NCBI GenBank assembly: GCA_024637155.1
Contig: JAGXFR010000054.1
Coordinates: 27,283-91,282, forward strand
Direction: 5' to 3'
DNA length: 64,000 nt
DNA from: Burkholderiaceae bacterium
Lineage (GTDB): Bacteria > Pseudomonadota > Gammaproteobacteria > Burkholderiales > Burkholderiaceae_E
The translations under genes and the position numbers were made by a program. The notes under the pieces are model-generated. The model searched no databases and was not told where the DNA came from. It saw nothing but the letters and a program-made list of their open reading frames with translations. Below, piece by piece: positions 1 through 9,021 of this stretch (positions within the stretch are counted from its first letter, which is position 1; each line of letters starts with the position of its first letter).

Positions 1-481
1 CGCCGATCAGCGTGAAGGGCTGCAGGTCGAGCTTGATCGAGCGTGCCGCCGGCCCCTCGCCGATCATGATGTCGATCTGGAAATCCTCGAGCGCGGGGTA
101 GAGGATCTCCTCGACGACCGGCGAGAGCCGGTGGATCTCGTCGATGAAGAGCACGTCGTGGGCTTCGAGATTGGTGAGCATCGCCGCCAGGTCGCCGGCG
201 CGCTCCAGGACCGGGCCCGAAGTCTGGCGCAGGTTCACGCCCATCTCGGCGGCGACGATGTGCGCGAGCGTCGTCTTGCCCAGCCCCGGGGGCCCGAAGA
301 GCAGCAGGTGATCGAGCGCCTCGCCGCGCTGGCGCGCCGCGGCGATGAAGATCTCGAACTGCTCGCGAATGCGCTGCTGCCCGACGTATTCGTCGAGCCG
401 TTTCGGGCGCAGCGCGCGCTCGATCGCTTCCTCGCGCGGCGTCGTGGCCGCGGGGGCGATCAGGCGATCGTGTTCGATCAT
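1..481 (-). CDS. ruvB: RuvB Holliday junction branch-migration ATPase (N-terminal part)
   Basis: RuvB is the hexameric ATPase that, loaded by RuvA, drives Holliday junction branch migration. Only the first 160 codons are present; the rest lies beyond base 1. The protein begins [10 protein letters not shown] and has the Walker A motif GPPGLGKT at about residues 63-70 and the Walker B motif FIDE at about 112-115. The region after Walker B also matches RuvB. Its ATG at 479-481 lies 16 bases after the ruvA stop, so it is the distal gene of a ruvC-ruvA-ruvB string. Nothing unusual is visible in the part that is present. Confidence 0.97.
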   Translation of the reverse strand, partial: MIEHDRLIAPAATTPREEAIERALRPKRLDEYVGQQRIREQFEIFIAAARQRGEALDHLLLFGPPGLGKTTLAHIVAAEMGVNLRQTSGPVLERAGDLAAMLTNLEAHDVLFIDEIHRLSPVVEEILYPALEDFQIDIMIGEGPAARSIKLDLQPFTLIG

Positions 482-497
482 CTCGGCCGCTCCCCGC

Positions 498-1076
498 TCA
501 ACCCTTCGCCAGCGACTTCAGCGCCTGGCGAATGCCGTCCGAAACCGTCGTGTCCGGTTCGAGCCGGCGCATCGCGAGGTTCGCTTCGCGCTCCGAGTAG
601 CCCAGCGCCACGAGGGCCCGCGCCACCTCGGCGCCGGCGTCGGTGGGCACTCCGGCGCGGGCTTCCCCGAGCGCGGGGGCGAGCTTGTCCTTCAATTCGA
701 GCATCAGTCGCTCGGCGGTCTTCTTGCCGATTCCGGGAACGCGCGTGATCTGCGCGGTGTCCTGCGTGGCCACCGCGCGCGCGAGTTCGTCCACGGACAG
801 GCCCGAGAGCACGGCCAGCGCGATGCGCGGGCCGATTCCGGAGATGCGGATCAGCAGGCGGAAGGCGTCGCGTTCGGCGTCGGTGGCGAATCCGTAGAGC
901 AGGTGCGCGTCCTCGCGCACCACCAGGTGCGTGAGCAGCCGGACCCGTTCGCCGATCGCGGGCAGCCCGTAGAGCGTGCTCATCGGAACGTCGAGCTCGT
1001 AGCCCACGCCGCTGACCTCGACGAGCAGCGCCGGAGGGCGCTTGTCGAGCAGGATTCCGTCAAGTCGTCCGATCAT
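498..1076 (-). CDS. ruvA: RuvA Holliday junction DNA-binding subunit
   Basis: RuvA forms the tetramer that holds the four-way junction and recruits RuvB. The 192-residue product has the usual length. It starts [10 protein letters not shown], with an OB-fold domain over roughly the first 65 residues. A helix-hairpin-helix segment containing [12 protein letters not shown] lies near residues 115-130, and a small C-terminal domain that contacts RuvB follows. It lies between ruvC (30-base gap) and ruvB (16-base gap) on the same strand, the classical resolvasome order, and is probably cotranscribed from the promoter upstream of dusB. Confidence 0.97.
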   Translation of the reverse strand: MIGRLDGILLDKRPPALLVEVSGVGYELDVPMSTLYGLPAIGERVRLLTHLVVREDAHLLYGFATDAERDAFRLLIRISGIGPRIALAVLSGLSVDELARAVATQDTAQITRVPGIGKKTAERLMLELKDKLAPALGEARAGVPTDAGAEVARALVALGYSEREANLAMRRLEPDTTVSDGIRQALKSLAKG

Positions 1077-1106
1077 GATGGACGTGAGAGTACACCAGTG
1101 CGCGCG

Positions 1107-1658
1107 TCACGACAGGCGCCCGCGCCGCATGCGCGTGCCGACCGTCGGCCGGGTCGCGGAACCGGTGACCGCGGCGCTCAGCGCGCCGACGTGGAGGTGG
1201 CACAGCGCGCAGGCCAGCGCGTCGGCGGCGTCGGGGGACGGCAGGCCGGGGAGCGAGAGCAGGCGCTGCACCATCGCCTGGACCTGTTCCTTGGTGGCGT
1301 GGCCCTGGCCGGTGACCGCCTTCTTGAGCTGCAGCGCGGTGTATTCGTGCACGGGCAGCGCCGCGTTCACGAGCGCGGTGATCGCCGCGCCGCGCGCCTG
1401 CCCCAGGAGCAGGGTGGAGGCGGGGTTGACGTTGACGAACACCTTCTCGATCGCCGCGACGGTCGGGCGGTATTGCTCGGCCAGCTCGCGCAGCCCGTTG
1501 AAGATCGTCCCGAGGCGGGTCGCCAGATCGGCGTCGGGCGTGCGGATCGTGCCGCTGGCGAGGTAGACGGCGCGGCGCTCGCGCACTTCGATCAATCCGA
1601 AACCGGTACGGCGCAGCCCCGGGTCGACCCCGAGGATGATGGTCGCGGCATCGGTCAT
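1107..1658 (-). CDS. ruvC: RuvC crossover junction endodeoxyribonuclease
   Basis: RuvC is the dimeric resolvase that nicks Holliday junctions. The 183-residue product carries the four acidic catalytic residues at D12 ([10 protein letters not shown]), E71 (AIEKVF), D143 and D146 (SPDAADALA). Their spacing equals that of the Escherichia coli enzyme. The gene starts 13 bases after the purH stop. Its last ~20 residues are basic and poorly conserved, which is normal for this family. Confidence 0.97.
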   Translation of the reverse strand: MTDAATIILGVDPGLRRTGFGLIEVRERRAVYLASGTIRTPDADLATRLGTIFNGLRELAEQYRPTVAAIEKVFVNVNPASTLLLGQARGAAITALVNAALPVHEYTALQLKKAVTGQGHATKEQVQAMVQRLLSLPGLPSPDAADALACALCHLHVGALSAAVTGSATRPTVGTRMRRGRLS

Positions 1659-1671
1659 GCGCGCTGCGGGC

Positions 1672-3231
1672 TCAGTGGCGGAAATGGCGCATGCCGGTGA
1701 ACACCATCGCCAGGCCGCGCTCGTCGGCCGCCGCGATCACCTCCTCGTCGCGCATCGAACCGCCGGGCTGGATCACCGCCGTCGCACCCGCATCGGCCAC
1801 CGCGTCGAGACCGTCGCGAAACGGGAAGAACGCGTCCGAAGCCGCGACCGAGCTGGCGAGCGTCAGGCCCGCATTGGCGGCCTTGATCGCGGCGATGCGC
1901 GCCGAGTCGATCCGGCTCATCTGGCCGGCGCCGACGCCCAGCGTGCGGCCCTGCGCGCAAAAGACGATCGCGTTGGACTTGACGAACTTGGCCACGCGCC
2001 ACGCGAAGAGCATGTCGGTGAACTCGCCTTCGGTGGGCTGGCGCCGCGTCACCACGCGCAGTTCGCTCGCCGCGACGTTGCGCGCGTCGGGCGACTGCAC
2101 CAGCAGGCCGCCGCCGACGCGCTTGAAGTCGCGCGCGTTGCCGCCCGACTCGAGCGGGATCTGCAGCACGCGCACGTTGGGCTTGGCGGCGAAGGGCACG
2201 AGCGCGTCGGGCAGGAAGGACGGCGCGATCAGCACCTCGACGAACTGGCGGGCCGCCAGCTGCGCGGCCGCCGCGTCGAGCGGGCGGTTGAAGGCGAGAA
2301 TGCCGCCGAAGGCCGAGGTCGGGTCGCAGGCAAAGGCCTTCGCGTACGCGTCTGCGCAATCGGTGCCGATCGCCGCGCCGCAGGGGTTCGCGTGCTTGAC
2401 GATCACGCACGCGGGGGAATCGAAGGTGCGCACGCATTCCCAGGCCGCGTCGCTGTCGGCAATGTTGTTGTAGGAGAGTTCCTTGCCCTGCAGCTGGCGA
2501 TAGTTGGCGAGGCTGCCGGGCGCGGGGTCGAGGTCGCGGTAGAACGCCGCGCTCTGGTGCGGGTTCTCGCCGTAGCGCAGGTCCTGCGCCTTCTCCCACT
2601 GCTGGGTGTAGGTCGGCGGGTAGCCGCCGGCGCTTTTCTCCGGACCCTGGTTGCCCAGGTAGTTGGAGATCGCCGCGTCATAGCGCGCGGTGTGCGAGAA
2701 GACCTTGCGCGCCAGCGCGAAGCGCGTCTCCCCGGACACGCCGCCGTTCGCGCGCAGCGCCGCGGCGATGGCCGGGTAGTCGCGCGGATCGACCACGACG
2801 GTGAGTGCCGCGTGGTTCTTGGCCGCCGCGCGCAACATGGTCGGCCCGCCGATGTCGATGTTCTCGATCGCCTCCTCGAGCGTGCACGCGGGGTTCGCGA
2901 CGGTCTGCTCGAAGGGGTAGAGGTTGACGACGAGCAGGTCGATCGGATCGATCCCGTGTTCGGCGAGCGCGCGCATATGCTCGGGCAGGTCGCGGCGTGC
3001 CAGCAGGCCGCCATGCACCTTCGGGTGCAGCGTCTTGACGCGTCCGTCGAGCATCTCCGGGAAGCCGGTGTACTCGGCGACTTCGGTGACCGGAATTCCG
3101 TGCTGCGCGAGCAGCTTTGCGGTGCCGCCGGTCGAGAGGATCGACACGCCCAGCGCGGCGAGTTCCGTCGCGAATTCAACGAGGCCCGTCTTGTCCGAGA
3201 CGCTGATCAGGGCCCGGGAAATTCGCTGCAT
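1672..3231 (-). CDS. purH: Bifunctional AICAR transformylase / IMP cyclohydrolase PurH
   Basis: PurH catalyses the last two steps of de novo IMP synthesis. The 519-residue length is standard. The N-terminal cyclohydrolase domain (about residues 1-150) has [19 protein letters not shown] and the [12 protein letters not shown] loop. The C-terminal transformylase domain has [17 protein letters not shown] and the closing [11 protein letters not shown] segment. It follows fis with 28 bases between them and precedes ruvC. The fis-purH-ruvCAB order recurs in betaproteobacteria, so cotranscription is likely. Confidence 0.97.
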   Translation of the reverse strand: MQRISRALISVSDKTGLVEFATELAALGVSILSTGGTAKLLAQHGIPVTEVAEYTGFPEMLDGRVKTLHPKVHGGLLARRDLPEHMRALAEHGIDPIDLLVVNLYPFEQTVANPACTLEEAIENIDIGGPTMLRAAAKNHAALTVVVDPRDYPAIAAALRANGGVSGETRFALARKVFSHTARYDAAISNYLGNQGPEKSAGGYPPTYTQQWEKAQDLRYGENPHQSAAFYRDLDPAPGSLANYRQLQGKELSYNNIADSDAAWECVRTFDSPACVIVKHANPCGAAIGTDCADAYAKAFACDPTSAFGGILAFNRPLDAAAAQLAARQFVEVLIAPSFLPDALVPFAAKPNVRVLQIPLESGGNARDFKRVGGGLLVQSPDARNVAASELRVVTRRQPTEGEFTDMLFAWRVAKFVKSNAIVFCAQGRTLGVGAGQMSRIDSARIAAIKAANAGLTLASSVAASDAFFPFRDGLDAVADAGATAVIQPGGSMRDEEVIAAADERGLAMVFTGMRHFRH

Positions 3232-3259
3232 GGTGCTCTCCTGTGCAAGCCCGCGGGGC

Positions 3260-3505
3260 TCAGTCGTTGTTCAGAAGCCCGTGGTGCTGCAGTTTCTTGC
3301 GCAGCGTGTTGCGGTTGATGCCGAGCATGGCGCTCGCGCGCAACTGATTGTTGTCGGCCTGCTGCATCACGGCTTCGAGCATCGGGCGCTCGACGGCGCG
3401 GATCACCATCTCGTACACCCCGCACGGCAAGTTGCCGTCGAGGTCCTTAAAATAGCGGTCCAGACAGCGTGCGACCGCGTCGTTGAGCGACTGCGTCCTG
3501 GTCAT
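3260..3505 (-). CDS. fis: Fis-family nucleoid-associated DNA-binding protein
   Basis: This is a small DNA-binding protein of the Fis family, which bends DNA and modulates rRNA transcription and recombination. The C-terminal helix-turn-helix is clear ([16 protein letters not shown], about the last 25 residues). An upstream in-frame ATG at 3520 exists. I prefer the ATG at 3503-3505 because it overlaps the dusB stop as ATGA, implying translational coupling, and gives 81 residues starting MTRTQSLND, close to the usual ~77-98. dusB-fis is the familiar gene pair. Confidence 0.9.
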   Translation of the reverse strand: MTRTQSLNDAVARCLDRYFKDLDGNLPCGVYEMVIRAVERPMLEAVMQQADNNQLRASAMLGINRNTLRKKLQHHGLLNND

Positions 3506-4503
3506 GCGACTTGTCTCCATGGGGAACTCCGGTCGTTCGCTGCGCCGGAGAAAAAGAACTGCTGCAGGGCTTCGAGTTGCCCGGCGGCATGCTCGAGTTG
3601 AAAGAAGGACTGCAGGAAGCCCGCCGCCGCCGGCAGTCCGGCGAGGTACCAGCCGACATGCTTGCGCGCGCTGCGCACGCCATCGAGCTCGCCGTAGAAC
3701 GTGTGGTGCGCGTGCAGGTGATCGCGAATCCGGCGACCGAGCTCGTCGAAGTCCGGCGCCGGAAGGGCTTCACCGGTGGCGAGGAAATGCGCGATCTCGC
3801 CGTACAGCCACGGCCGGCCCAGCGCGGCGCGCCCGATCATCACCGCGTCGGCGCCCGTGGCGCGCAGCACCGCGCGGGCCTTGCCGGGGGAGTCGATGTC
3901 GCCGTTGGCCACCACGGGGATCGCGAGCGCCGCCTTCACTTCGCCGATCGTCTCGTATTCCGCCTCGCCGCGAAAGCCACAGGCCCGGCTGCGTCCGTGG
4001 ACGACGATCATCGCCGCGCCGGCGTCCTGCGCTGCGCGCGCGATCGCCACCGCGTTGCGCCATTGCGCGCTCGGGCCGGTGCGCATCTTCACCGTGACCG
4101 GAACCTCGACGACCCGACACACGGCGTCGATGATCCGGGCGGCCAGCGCCTCGTCGGCCATCAGCGCGGAACCGGCCAGCGTGTTGCACACCTTCTTCGC
4201 CGGGCAGCCCATGTTGATGTCGATCACCTGCGCGCCGTGCTCCACGTTGTAGCGCGCCGCGTCGGCCATCGTCGCGGGATCGGCGCCGACGATCTGCACC
4301 GCGCGCAGCCCGGCCTCGCCGTCGTGCGCAAGGCGCAGCTGCGTCTTGCGCGAGTCGCGCAGACGAGGGTTCGAGGCGACCATTTCCGAGACGGCGTAGC
4401 CTGCCCCGAAACGCCGGCACTGGTCGCGAAACGGCCGATCGGTGACGCCGGCCATCGGCGCGACAAAGACGGAATTGGTCAGGGAATACGGTCCGATTTT
4501 CAT
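3502..4503 (-). CDS. dusB: tRNA-dihydrouridine synthase DusB
   Basis: DusB is an FMN-dependent enzyme reducing specific uridines to dihydrouridine in the tRNA D-loop. The 333-residue TIM-barrel protein shows the FMN-site start VAPMAGVTDRPFR (about residues 14-26). The catalytic cysteine C100 sits in NMGCPAKKVC, and KMRTG and the VVHGRSR/GDIDSPGKA segments follow. The ATG at 4501-4503 is about 95 bases downstream of a strong predicted promoter, making this the first gene of the dusB-fis-purH-ruvCAB operon. Confidence 0.95.
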   Translation of the reverse strand: MKIGPYSLTNSVFVAPMAGVTDRPFRDQCRRFGAGYAVSEMVASNPRLRDSRKTQLRLAHDGEAGLRAVQIVGADPATMADAARYNVEHGAQVIDINMGCPAKKVCNTLAGSALMADEALAARIIDAVCRVVEVPVTVKMRTGPSAQWRNAVAIARAAQDAGAAMIVVHGRSRACGFRGEAEYETIGEVKAALAIPVVANGDIDSPGKARAVLRATGADAVMIGRAALGRPWLYGEIAHFLATGEALPAPDFDELGRRIRDHLHAHHTFYGELDGVRSARKHVGWYLAGLPAAAGFLQSFFQLEHAAGQLEALQQFFFSGAANDRSSPWRQVA

Positions 4504-4601
4504 TCTTTTCGACTCGGAGCCTCGGTCTCGCAGCGTGAGCCTGGCGATCCGGCGCGACGACGATCAGCAGCACAGCGTCGGGCTCGCCCGACAAAGAACG
4601 C

Positions 4602-4630
4602 ATTCTATCGGAAAGGCCTTTTCTGCTCAA
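4602..4630 (-). promoter_or_regulatory. Predicted sigma70-type promoter of the dusB-fis-purH-ruvCAB operon
   Basis: On the minus strand, TTGAGC (4625-4630) and TAGAAT (4602-4607) are separated by exactly 17 bases. The ATG of dusB follows about 100 bases further on. The leader contains a short TCGGGC/GCCCGA hairpin but no T-run that would make it a terminator. Confidence 0.65.
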
Positions 4631-4703
4631 AAAGCGGGCAGCAGACCGCGCGCTGACTGGGTGCGATGTCTGGATGCAGCGCCCGGATGCGGCGCCGGTG
4701 CGA

Positions 4704-5813
4704 TCAGCGCAAGCCGAAGAGAAACGCGCGGGTGACGGCGCGCCGCAGGCCCGGGGCGAGCCCGAGCGCCGTGAGGGCGAGGGATTGCAGCGGCTGCAGC
4801 GCCGGGATGCCGAAGGCGCCCGCGAGCAGGTCGGTGGCCGCGAGCACCGCACCCCGATCCAGCCGCCGGGCGCGGAGGTAGGGAACGAGCGCGGTGATCA
4901 GCGGCCGGCCGGCGGAGCGCGCGTCGCCCAGGCACTGCGCGAGCACCTGCGCGTCGCGCAGGCCGAGGTTCAGGCCCTGGGCGCCCACGGGATGCAGCGA
5001 TTGCGCGGCATTGCCGATCGCGACCACGTTTCCGACGACCACACTGCGGCGCGCCTTGCGTTCCAGCGCGACCACGCTGCGCGCTGCCGCCAGTTTCAGC
5101 GCCGGCACGGCGCATCCGCGCGCCAGGCCGCCGGTGCCGGCCAGCGTCTCGGCGAGTTCGGCGGCAAATGCGTCGGGCGCCAGCTCGAGGCGGCGCGCGG
5201 CATCGTCCGGGGCAGCGCACCAGACGAGCGAGAAGCGTCCGGGTTCCACGTGCGGCAGCAGCGCGATCGGGCCGCCCGTGCTGAACCACTCGAGCGCGCA
5301 GTCGCGCGACAAGCCGCTGGCCACGACCTCGGTAAGCAGCGCCGACTGTGCGAAGCTGCGCACCCGTCCGTCCTCGCCCGGATCGCCGCGCGCCTCGATG
5401 ATCACTTCGGTTGCGTCCGGGTCCGGCGGCGTCGCGCCCAGCCCGGCGTCGGCGGCCGCGCGCGTGAGCGCCGCAACCAGTTTCCCGTACTGCACGACGT
5501 GCCCCAGTGCCGGGAGGCCCATCTCCTGCGCCGCGAGGCGCATGACGCCGACGTGGCCGGGAATCCGGACCTCGACCTTGCGGATCGGAGCAGCGCTCGG
5601 CAGCGCGACGATGCGCCCGAGGGTGAGCCAGCTGCCGTGTGAGGTGGCGAGCGCCCGGTTTACGAGCCAATCGGGAGGGGGAGCGCTGGGGGGTGTGAAC
5701 GCGATCTCGCCCGGGCGAAAGCCCTGGCGCAGCAGCAGCAGCGCGCAGGCAATGGCGATCGGGCCGCTGCCGTCGATCCGGATCCGGGTGCCCGTCAAAG
5801 CGTCGCGCGTCAT
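4704..5813 (-). CDS. ubiH: UbiH/UbiF-family FAD-dependent hydroxylase, divergent
   Basis: This is a flavin monooxygenase of the ubiquinone-ring hydroxylase family, expected at the inner-membrane face. The C-terminal signature IGNAAQSLHPVGAQGLNLG (residues 266-284) matches UbiH, which also has GN rather than GD. The N-terminal dinucleotide motif is atypical: GSGPIA at residues 15-20, with alanine in place of the third glycine. The middle DG-motif region is hard to align, and at 369 residues it is shorter than the usual ~390-400. The gene follows pepP by 2 bases, the usual pepP-ubiH neighbourhood. Which ring position it hydroxylates cannot be told. Confidence 0.8.
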   Translation of the reverse strand: MTRDALTGTRIRIDGSGPIAIACALLLLRQGFRPGEIAFTPPSAPPPDWLVNRALATSHGSWLTLGRIVALPSAAPIRKVEVRIPGHVGVMRLAAQEMGLPALGHVVQYGKLVAALTRAAADAGLGATPPDPDATEVIIEARGDPGEDGRVRSFAQSALLTEVVASGLSRDCALEWFSTGGPIALLPHVEPGRFSLVWCAAPDDAARRLELAPDAFAAELAETLAGTGGLARGCAVPALKLAAARSVVALERKARRSVVVGNVVAIGNAAQSLHPVGAQGLNLGLRDAQVLAQCLGDARSAGRPLITALVPYLRARRLDRGAVLAATDLLAGAFGIPALQPLQSLALTALGLAPGLRRAVTRAFLFGLR

Positions 5814-5815
5814 CG

Positions 5816-7153
5816 TCAGCCTCGCATGAGTGCCTCGATCTCATCCGGATCGCTGGGCACCCCGCCGGTGAGCATCTCACAGCCGGTTTCGGTCACGACC
5901 ACGTCATCCTCGATCCGGATGCCGATGTTGTGGAAACGCTGCGGGATGTCATCGGCGGCGCGCACGTAGATGCCGGGTTCGACCGTGAACACCATGCCGG
6001 CGCGCAGCACCCGCGAGGGTGCGACGCCGTTCGTGTCGGCTTCGTCCGGTTCGCGGTAGCTGCCGCAGTCATGCACATCCATGCCCAGCCAGTGGCCGGT
6101 GCGGTGCATGAAGAAGCGCCGGTAGCTGCCGGTGCGGATCGCTTCGTCGAGCGGGCCGGGGATCAGGCCAACCTCGATCAGGCCGGCCGCGATCACCCGC
6201 ACCGCGGCTTCGTGCAGATCGAGGAAGCGAACTCCGGGGCGCACCGCGTCGAGTGCCGCGCGCTGCGCAGCGAGCACGATTGCGTAGAGCTCGCGCTGGG
6301 GCGCGCTGAAGCGGCCGTTCACCGGGAAGGTGCGCGTGATGTCGGAAGCGTAGCCGTCGAGTTCGCAACCCGCGTCGATGAGCAGCAGGTCGCCGTCGCG
6401 CAGCACATCGCGGTTGTCGCGATAGTGCAGCACGCATGCGTTGGCCCCGCCGGCCACGATCGACCCGTAGGCCGGCGACGGCGAGCCGCAGCGCGTGTAC
6501 TCGTGCAGCAGTTCGGCCTCGACTTCGTATTCGTGCATGCCGGGACGGGTGACGCGCATCGCGCGCGCGTGTGCGCTGGCGTTGATCTGCCCGCCGCGGC
6601 GCAGGATGCGCAACTCGTGCTCGTCCTTGACGAGGCGCATTTCGCCGACGAGCGCGGCAAGATCGAAGGCCTGCTTTGGCGCGCCCACGAGTGCGCGCAC
6701 CTGCGCGCGCACCGCGGCGAGCCAAAGCCGGACCCGCTCGTCGAGCTTTTCGCTGGCGCCCAGCGCGTAGTAGATCGCCGGCGCGTCCTGCAGCAGGCGC
6801 GGCAGTTCTTCATCGAGCGCACCGATCGGCAACGCACGATCGACGCCGAAGCGCTCCGGCGCGGCCGCGGTGCCGACGCGAAACCCGTCCCAGATCTCAC
6901 GCTCCTCATCCTTCTCGCGGCAAAAGAGCACCGTCTCGGTATGCTCCGGCCCGACGACGATCGCCAGCGCGGCCTCCGGCTCGGCAAAGCCCGTGAGGTA
7001 GTAGAAGCTGCTGTCCCAGCGGTACGGGTAGGTGCTGTTCCCGTTGCGCTCCACTTCGGGCGAAGTGCACAGAACGGCGACCCCGCCGCCGCGCGCGCGC
7101 ATCGCGGCGACGAGGCGCGCGCGACGGTCGACCAATGCCTGCATGTTGCTCAT
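5816..7153 (-). CDS. pepP: Xaa-Pro aminopeptidase PepP (M24B)
   Basis: This is a dimetal aminopeptidase removing N-terminal residues before proline. The 445-residue protein has the aminopeptidase-P N-terminal domain and a pita-bread M24 domain. Metal ligands are visible at D260 (LLIDAG), D271 (ASDITRTF), H354 (RTGHWLGMDVHD), E392 (FTVEPG) and E415 (RIEDDV). The first three lie at the same positions as in E. coli PepP. The start codon overlaps the end of murU by four bases (ATGA-type coupling), and the gene is followed immediately by ubiH. Confidence 0.95.
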   Translation of the reverse strand: MSNMQALVDRRARLVAAMRARGGGVAVLCTSPEVERNGNSTYPYRWDSSFYYLTGFAEPEAALAIVVGPEHTETVLFCREKDEEREIWDGFRVGTAAAPERFGVDRALPIGALDEELPRLLQDAPAIYYALGASEKLDERVRLWLAAVRAQVRALVGAPKQAFDLAALVGEMRLVKDEHELRILRRGGQINASAHARAMRVTRPGMHEYEVEAELLHEYTRCGSPSPAYGSIVAGGANACVLHYRDNRDVLRDGDLLLIDAGCELDGYASDITRTFPVNGRFSAPQRELYAIVLAAQRAALDAVRPGVRFLDLHEAAVRVIAAGLIEVGLIPGPLDEAIRTGSYRRFFMHRTGHWLGMDVHDCGSYREPDEADTNGVAPSRVLRAGMVFTVEPGIYVRAADDIPQRFHNIGIRIEDDVVVTETGCEMLTGGVPSDPDEIEALMRG

Positions 7154-7848
7154 CCTCCGTTGGCCTGCAATTGTGCATCCAGTCGCGCCAATCGCTCGTG
7201 AGTTCCCACATCGGTCCAGCGGCCGGCGTGGAATTCGCCGCCCGCCTGCCGGGCAGCCGCCGCGGCGTAGAGCAGCGGGGCCAGCGGCGCGCGCGCGCCG
7301 GGCACGATCTGCGCGAAGAGCTCCGGACGATAGATGCCGATGCCGCTGAAAGTGAAGCGCTGCGGCGCGTCCGCGACTAGCCGCTCACCGTCCAGCCCGA
7401 AATCCCCACGCGCATGGTGCTCCGGGTTGGCGACCAGCACGCACCAGGCGAGCAGGTCCGCCGCGCGCATCTTTTCCGCGATCGCCGCGGCGCGCGCGAA
7501 GTCGACGTCGCAGAACACGTCGCCGTTGACAACCAGGAACGCCTCCGACCCGAGCCGCTCGAGCGCGTTCGCGATTCCGCCGGCGGTCTCGAGCGCCTGT
7601 GCTTCGGGGCTGTAGCCGATGCGCAGCCCCCAGCGCGATCCGTCGCCCAGCGCGGCCTCGATCTGCGCCCCCAGGTGCGCGTGGTTGATGAGGATGTCGC
7701 GAAAGCCGGCGCGCGAGAGCGCCTCCAGGTGCCAGGCGATGAGCGCCTTGCCGCCGACGGCGAGCAGCGGCTTGGGACAGGTGTCGGTGAGCGGGCGCAT
7801 CCGCTCACCACGTCCGGCCGCGAGAATCATCGCGCGCATCGCCGCCAT
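7150..7848 (-). CDS. murU: N-acetylmuramate alpha-1-phosphate uridylyltransferase MurU
   Basis: This is a sugar-nucleotidyltransferase that makes UDP-MurNAc from MurNAc-1-phosphate in the cell-wall recycling route that bypasses de novo synthesis. The 232-residue protein opens with the nucleotidyltransferase signature AMILAAGRGERMRPLTD, followed by CPKPLL. The metal-binding acidic pair VNGDVFCDVD is also present. Adjacent amgK encodes the kinase supplying its substrate, and this pairing is the main reason for naming it MurU rather than a generic RmlA-like enzyme. A second ATG three codons in (7839) is an alternative start. Confidence 0.88.
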   Translation of the reverse strand: MAAMRAMILAAGRGERMRPLTDTCPKPLLAVGGKALIAWHLEALSRAGFRDILINHAHLGAQIEAALGDGSRWGLRIGYSPEAQALETAGGIANALERLGSEAFLVVNGDVFCDVDFARAAAIAEKMRAADLLAWCVLVANPEHHARGDFGLDGERLVADAPQRFTFSGIGIYRPELFAQIVPGARAPLAPLLYAAAAARQAGGEFHAGRWTDVGTHERLARLDAQLQANGG

Positions 7849-7851
7849 GGG

Positions 7852-8877
7852 CTAGAAGGTGGTGCCGATCGAAGCCGGGCGCGACTCGACGCGCTCGATC
7901 AGCTGCAGCAGCGGACCGAACGCGCGGTAGCGCCGCGCCGCGCGCTCGACGTAGGCGAGCACCACCGGCAGGTCGGCGAGGTAGCGGCTCTTCCCGTCGC
8001 GGTAGTTGAGCCGCGCGAAGATGCCCAGCACCTTGAGGTGGCGCTGCAGCCCCATCCACTCGAAGTCGCGGTAGAACGCGCCGAAGTCCCCTGGCACCGG
8101 GAGCGCAGCCGCACGCGCCTCTTCCCAGTAACGCACCGCCCAGTCGATCACCTGTTCCTCGGGCCACACCACGTAGGCATCGCGCAGCAGCGACACGAGG
8201 TCGTAGGTGATCGGCCCGTAGACGGCATCCTGGAAGTCCAGGACGCCGGGGTTGCCGGCACCGGGGAGCCGCATCAGGTTGCGCGAGTGATAGTCCCGGT
8301 GCACGTAGACGCAGGGCTGGGCGAGCAGGTTCGCGAGGAGCACCTCGAACGCATCCGAGAGCACCTGCCCATCCGCACCGCCCGCCTCCACCCCGCGATG
8401 GCGCGCCAGATACCAGTCGGGAAACAGCATCAACTCGCGCTCGAGCAGCGCGCGATCGTAAGGCGGAAAGACGCCGGGCCGGCTGGCGCGCTGCAGGTTC
8501 ACCAGCGCGCCGATCGCATCACGGTAGAGTTCGGGCGCGCTCGCCGGCGTCAACTCGTCGAGGTAGGTGCGCGTGCCCAGATCGTCGAGGAGCAGGAAGC
8601 CGCGCTCGAGGTCGGATTCATGGACCGCGGGCACGCTGAGTCCCGCCTCGCCCATCACCCGGGCCGCGTGCACGAAGGGCCGGCAATCCTCCATCGGCAC
8701 CGGCGCATCCATGGCGACGAAGCTCGCGCCCGTGCCCCCGGCGGCGTCGATGCGGAAGTAGCGCCGGAAGCTCGCGTCGTTGGATGCGGGGCGGATCGAC
8801 GCGAGCTGCAGTCCGTAGCTCGAGGGCAGGGTGCGCAGCCAGTCGTGGAGTTCGTCGAGTCGTTGGTCGTGCGGCAT
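7852..8877 (-). CDS. amgK: N-acetylmuramate/N-acetylglucosamine anomeric kinase AmgK
   Basis: This is an APH-fold sugar kinase that phosphorylates MurNAc at the anomeric carbon, feeding MurU. The kinase catalytic loop YVHRDYHSRNLM and the metal-binding GVLDFQDAVYGP segment are clear, and SNDASFRRYFRI near the N-terminus is typical of AmgK. I start at the ATG at 8875-8877 (MPHDQRLDEL). An in-frame extension to 8958 would run across the predicted promoter region and adds no family-like sequence. Three bases separate it from murU. Loss of this route is known in pseudomonads to raise fosfomycin sensitivity; here that is inference only. Confidence 0.88.
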   Translation of the reverse strand: MPHDQRLDELHDWLRTLPSSYGLQLASIRPASNDASFRRYFRIDAAGGTGASFVAMDAPVPMEDCRPFVHAARVMGEAGLSVPAVHESDLERGFLLLDDLGTRTYLDELTPASAPELYRDAIGALVNLQRASRPGVFPPYDRALLERELMLFPDWYLARHRGVEAGGADGQVLSDAFEVLLANLLAQPCVYVHRDYHSRNLMRLPGAGNPGVLDFQDAVYGPITYDLVSLLRDAYVVWPEEQVIDWAVRYWEEARAAALPVPGDFGAFYRDFEWMGLQRHLKVLGIFARLNYRDGKSRYLADLPVVLAYVERAARRYRAFGPLLQLIERVESRPASIGTTF

Positions 8878-8912
8878 GTGGGGGGTGTGCGCGATCCCGC
8901 GGCGGTCGTTCG

Positions 8913-8919
8913 TATAATA
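8913..8919. promoter_or_regulatory. Shared -10-like element between amgK and lptD
   Basis: The only AT-rich patch in the divergent intergenic region reads TATAAT on the plus strand (8913-8918) and TATTAT on the minus strand (8914-8919). It could therefore serve transcription in both directions, toward lptD-surA-rsmA and toward amgK-murU-pepP-ubiH. No convincing -35 box is seen on either side, so this is a tentative call. Confidence 0.4.
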
Positions 8920-9021
8920 GTCGCACGTCTCCGACCCCTCGAACGAGCACATGCCCACCAGGATCCGTCGCGACTGCGACAGACGCCACCCGAGCGGACT
9001 GCCGAACAGTCCGGACTGCGC

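Noticed and set aside
3506..3520. A longer Fis starting METSRMTRT.
   Set aside because: The internal ATG overlapping the dusB stop gives a family-like length. The extra five residues lie inside dusB and are not conserved Fis sequence.
4510..4600. A short GC hairpin in the dusB leader considered as an attenuator or riboswitch.
   Set aside because: The stem is only six pairs, with no T-run, no alternative pairing and no known riboswitch motif.
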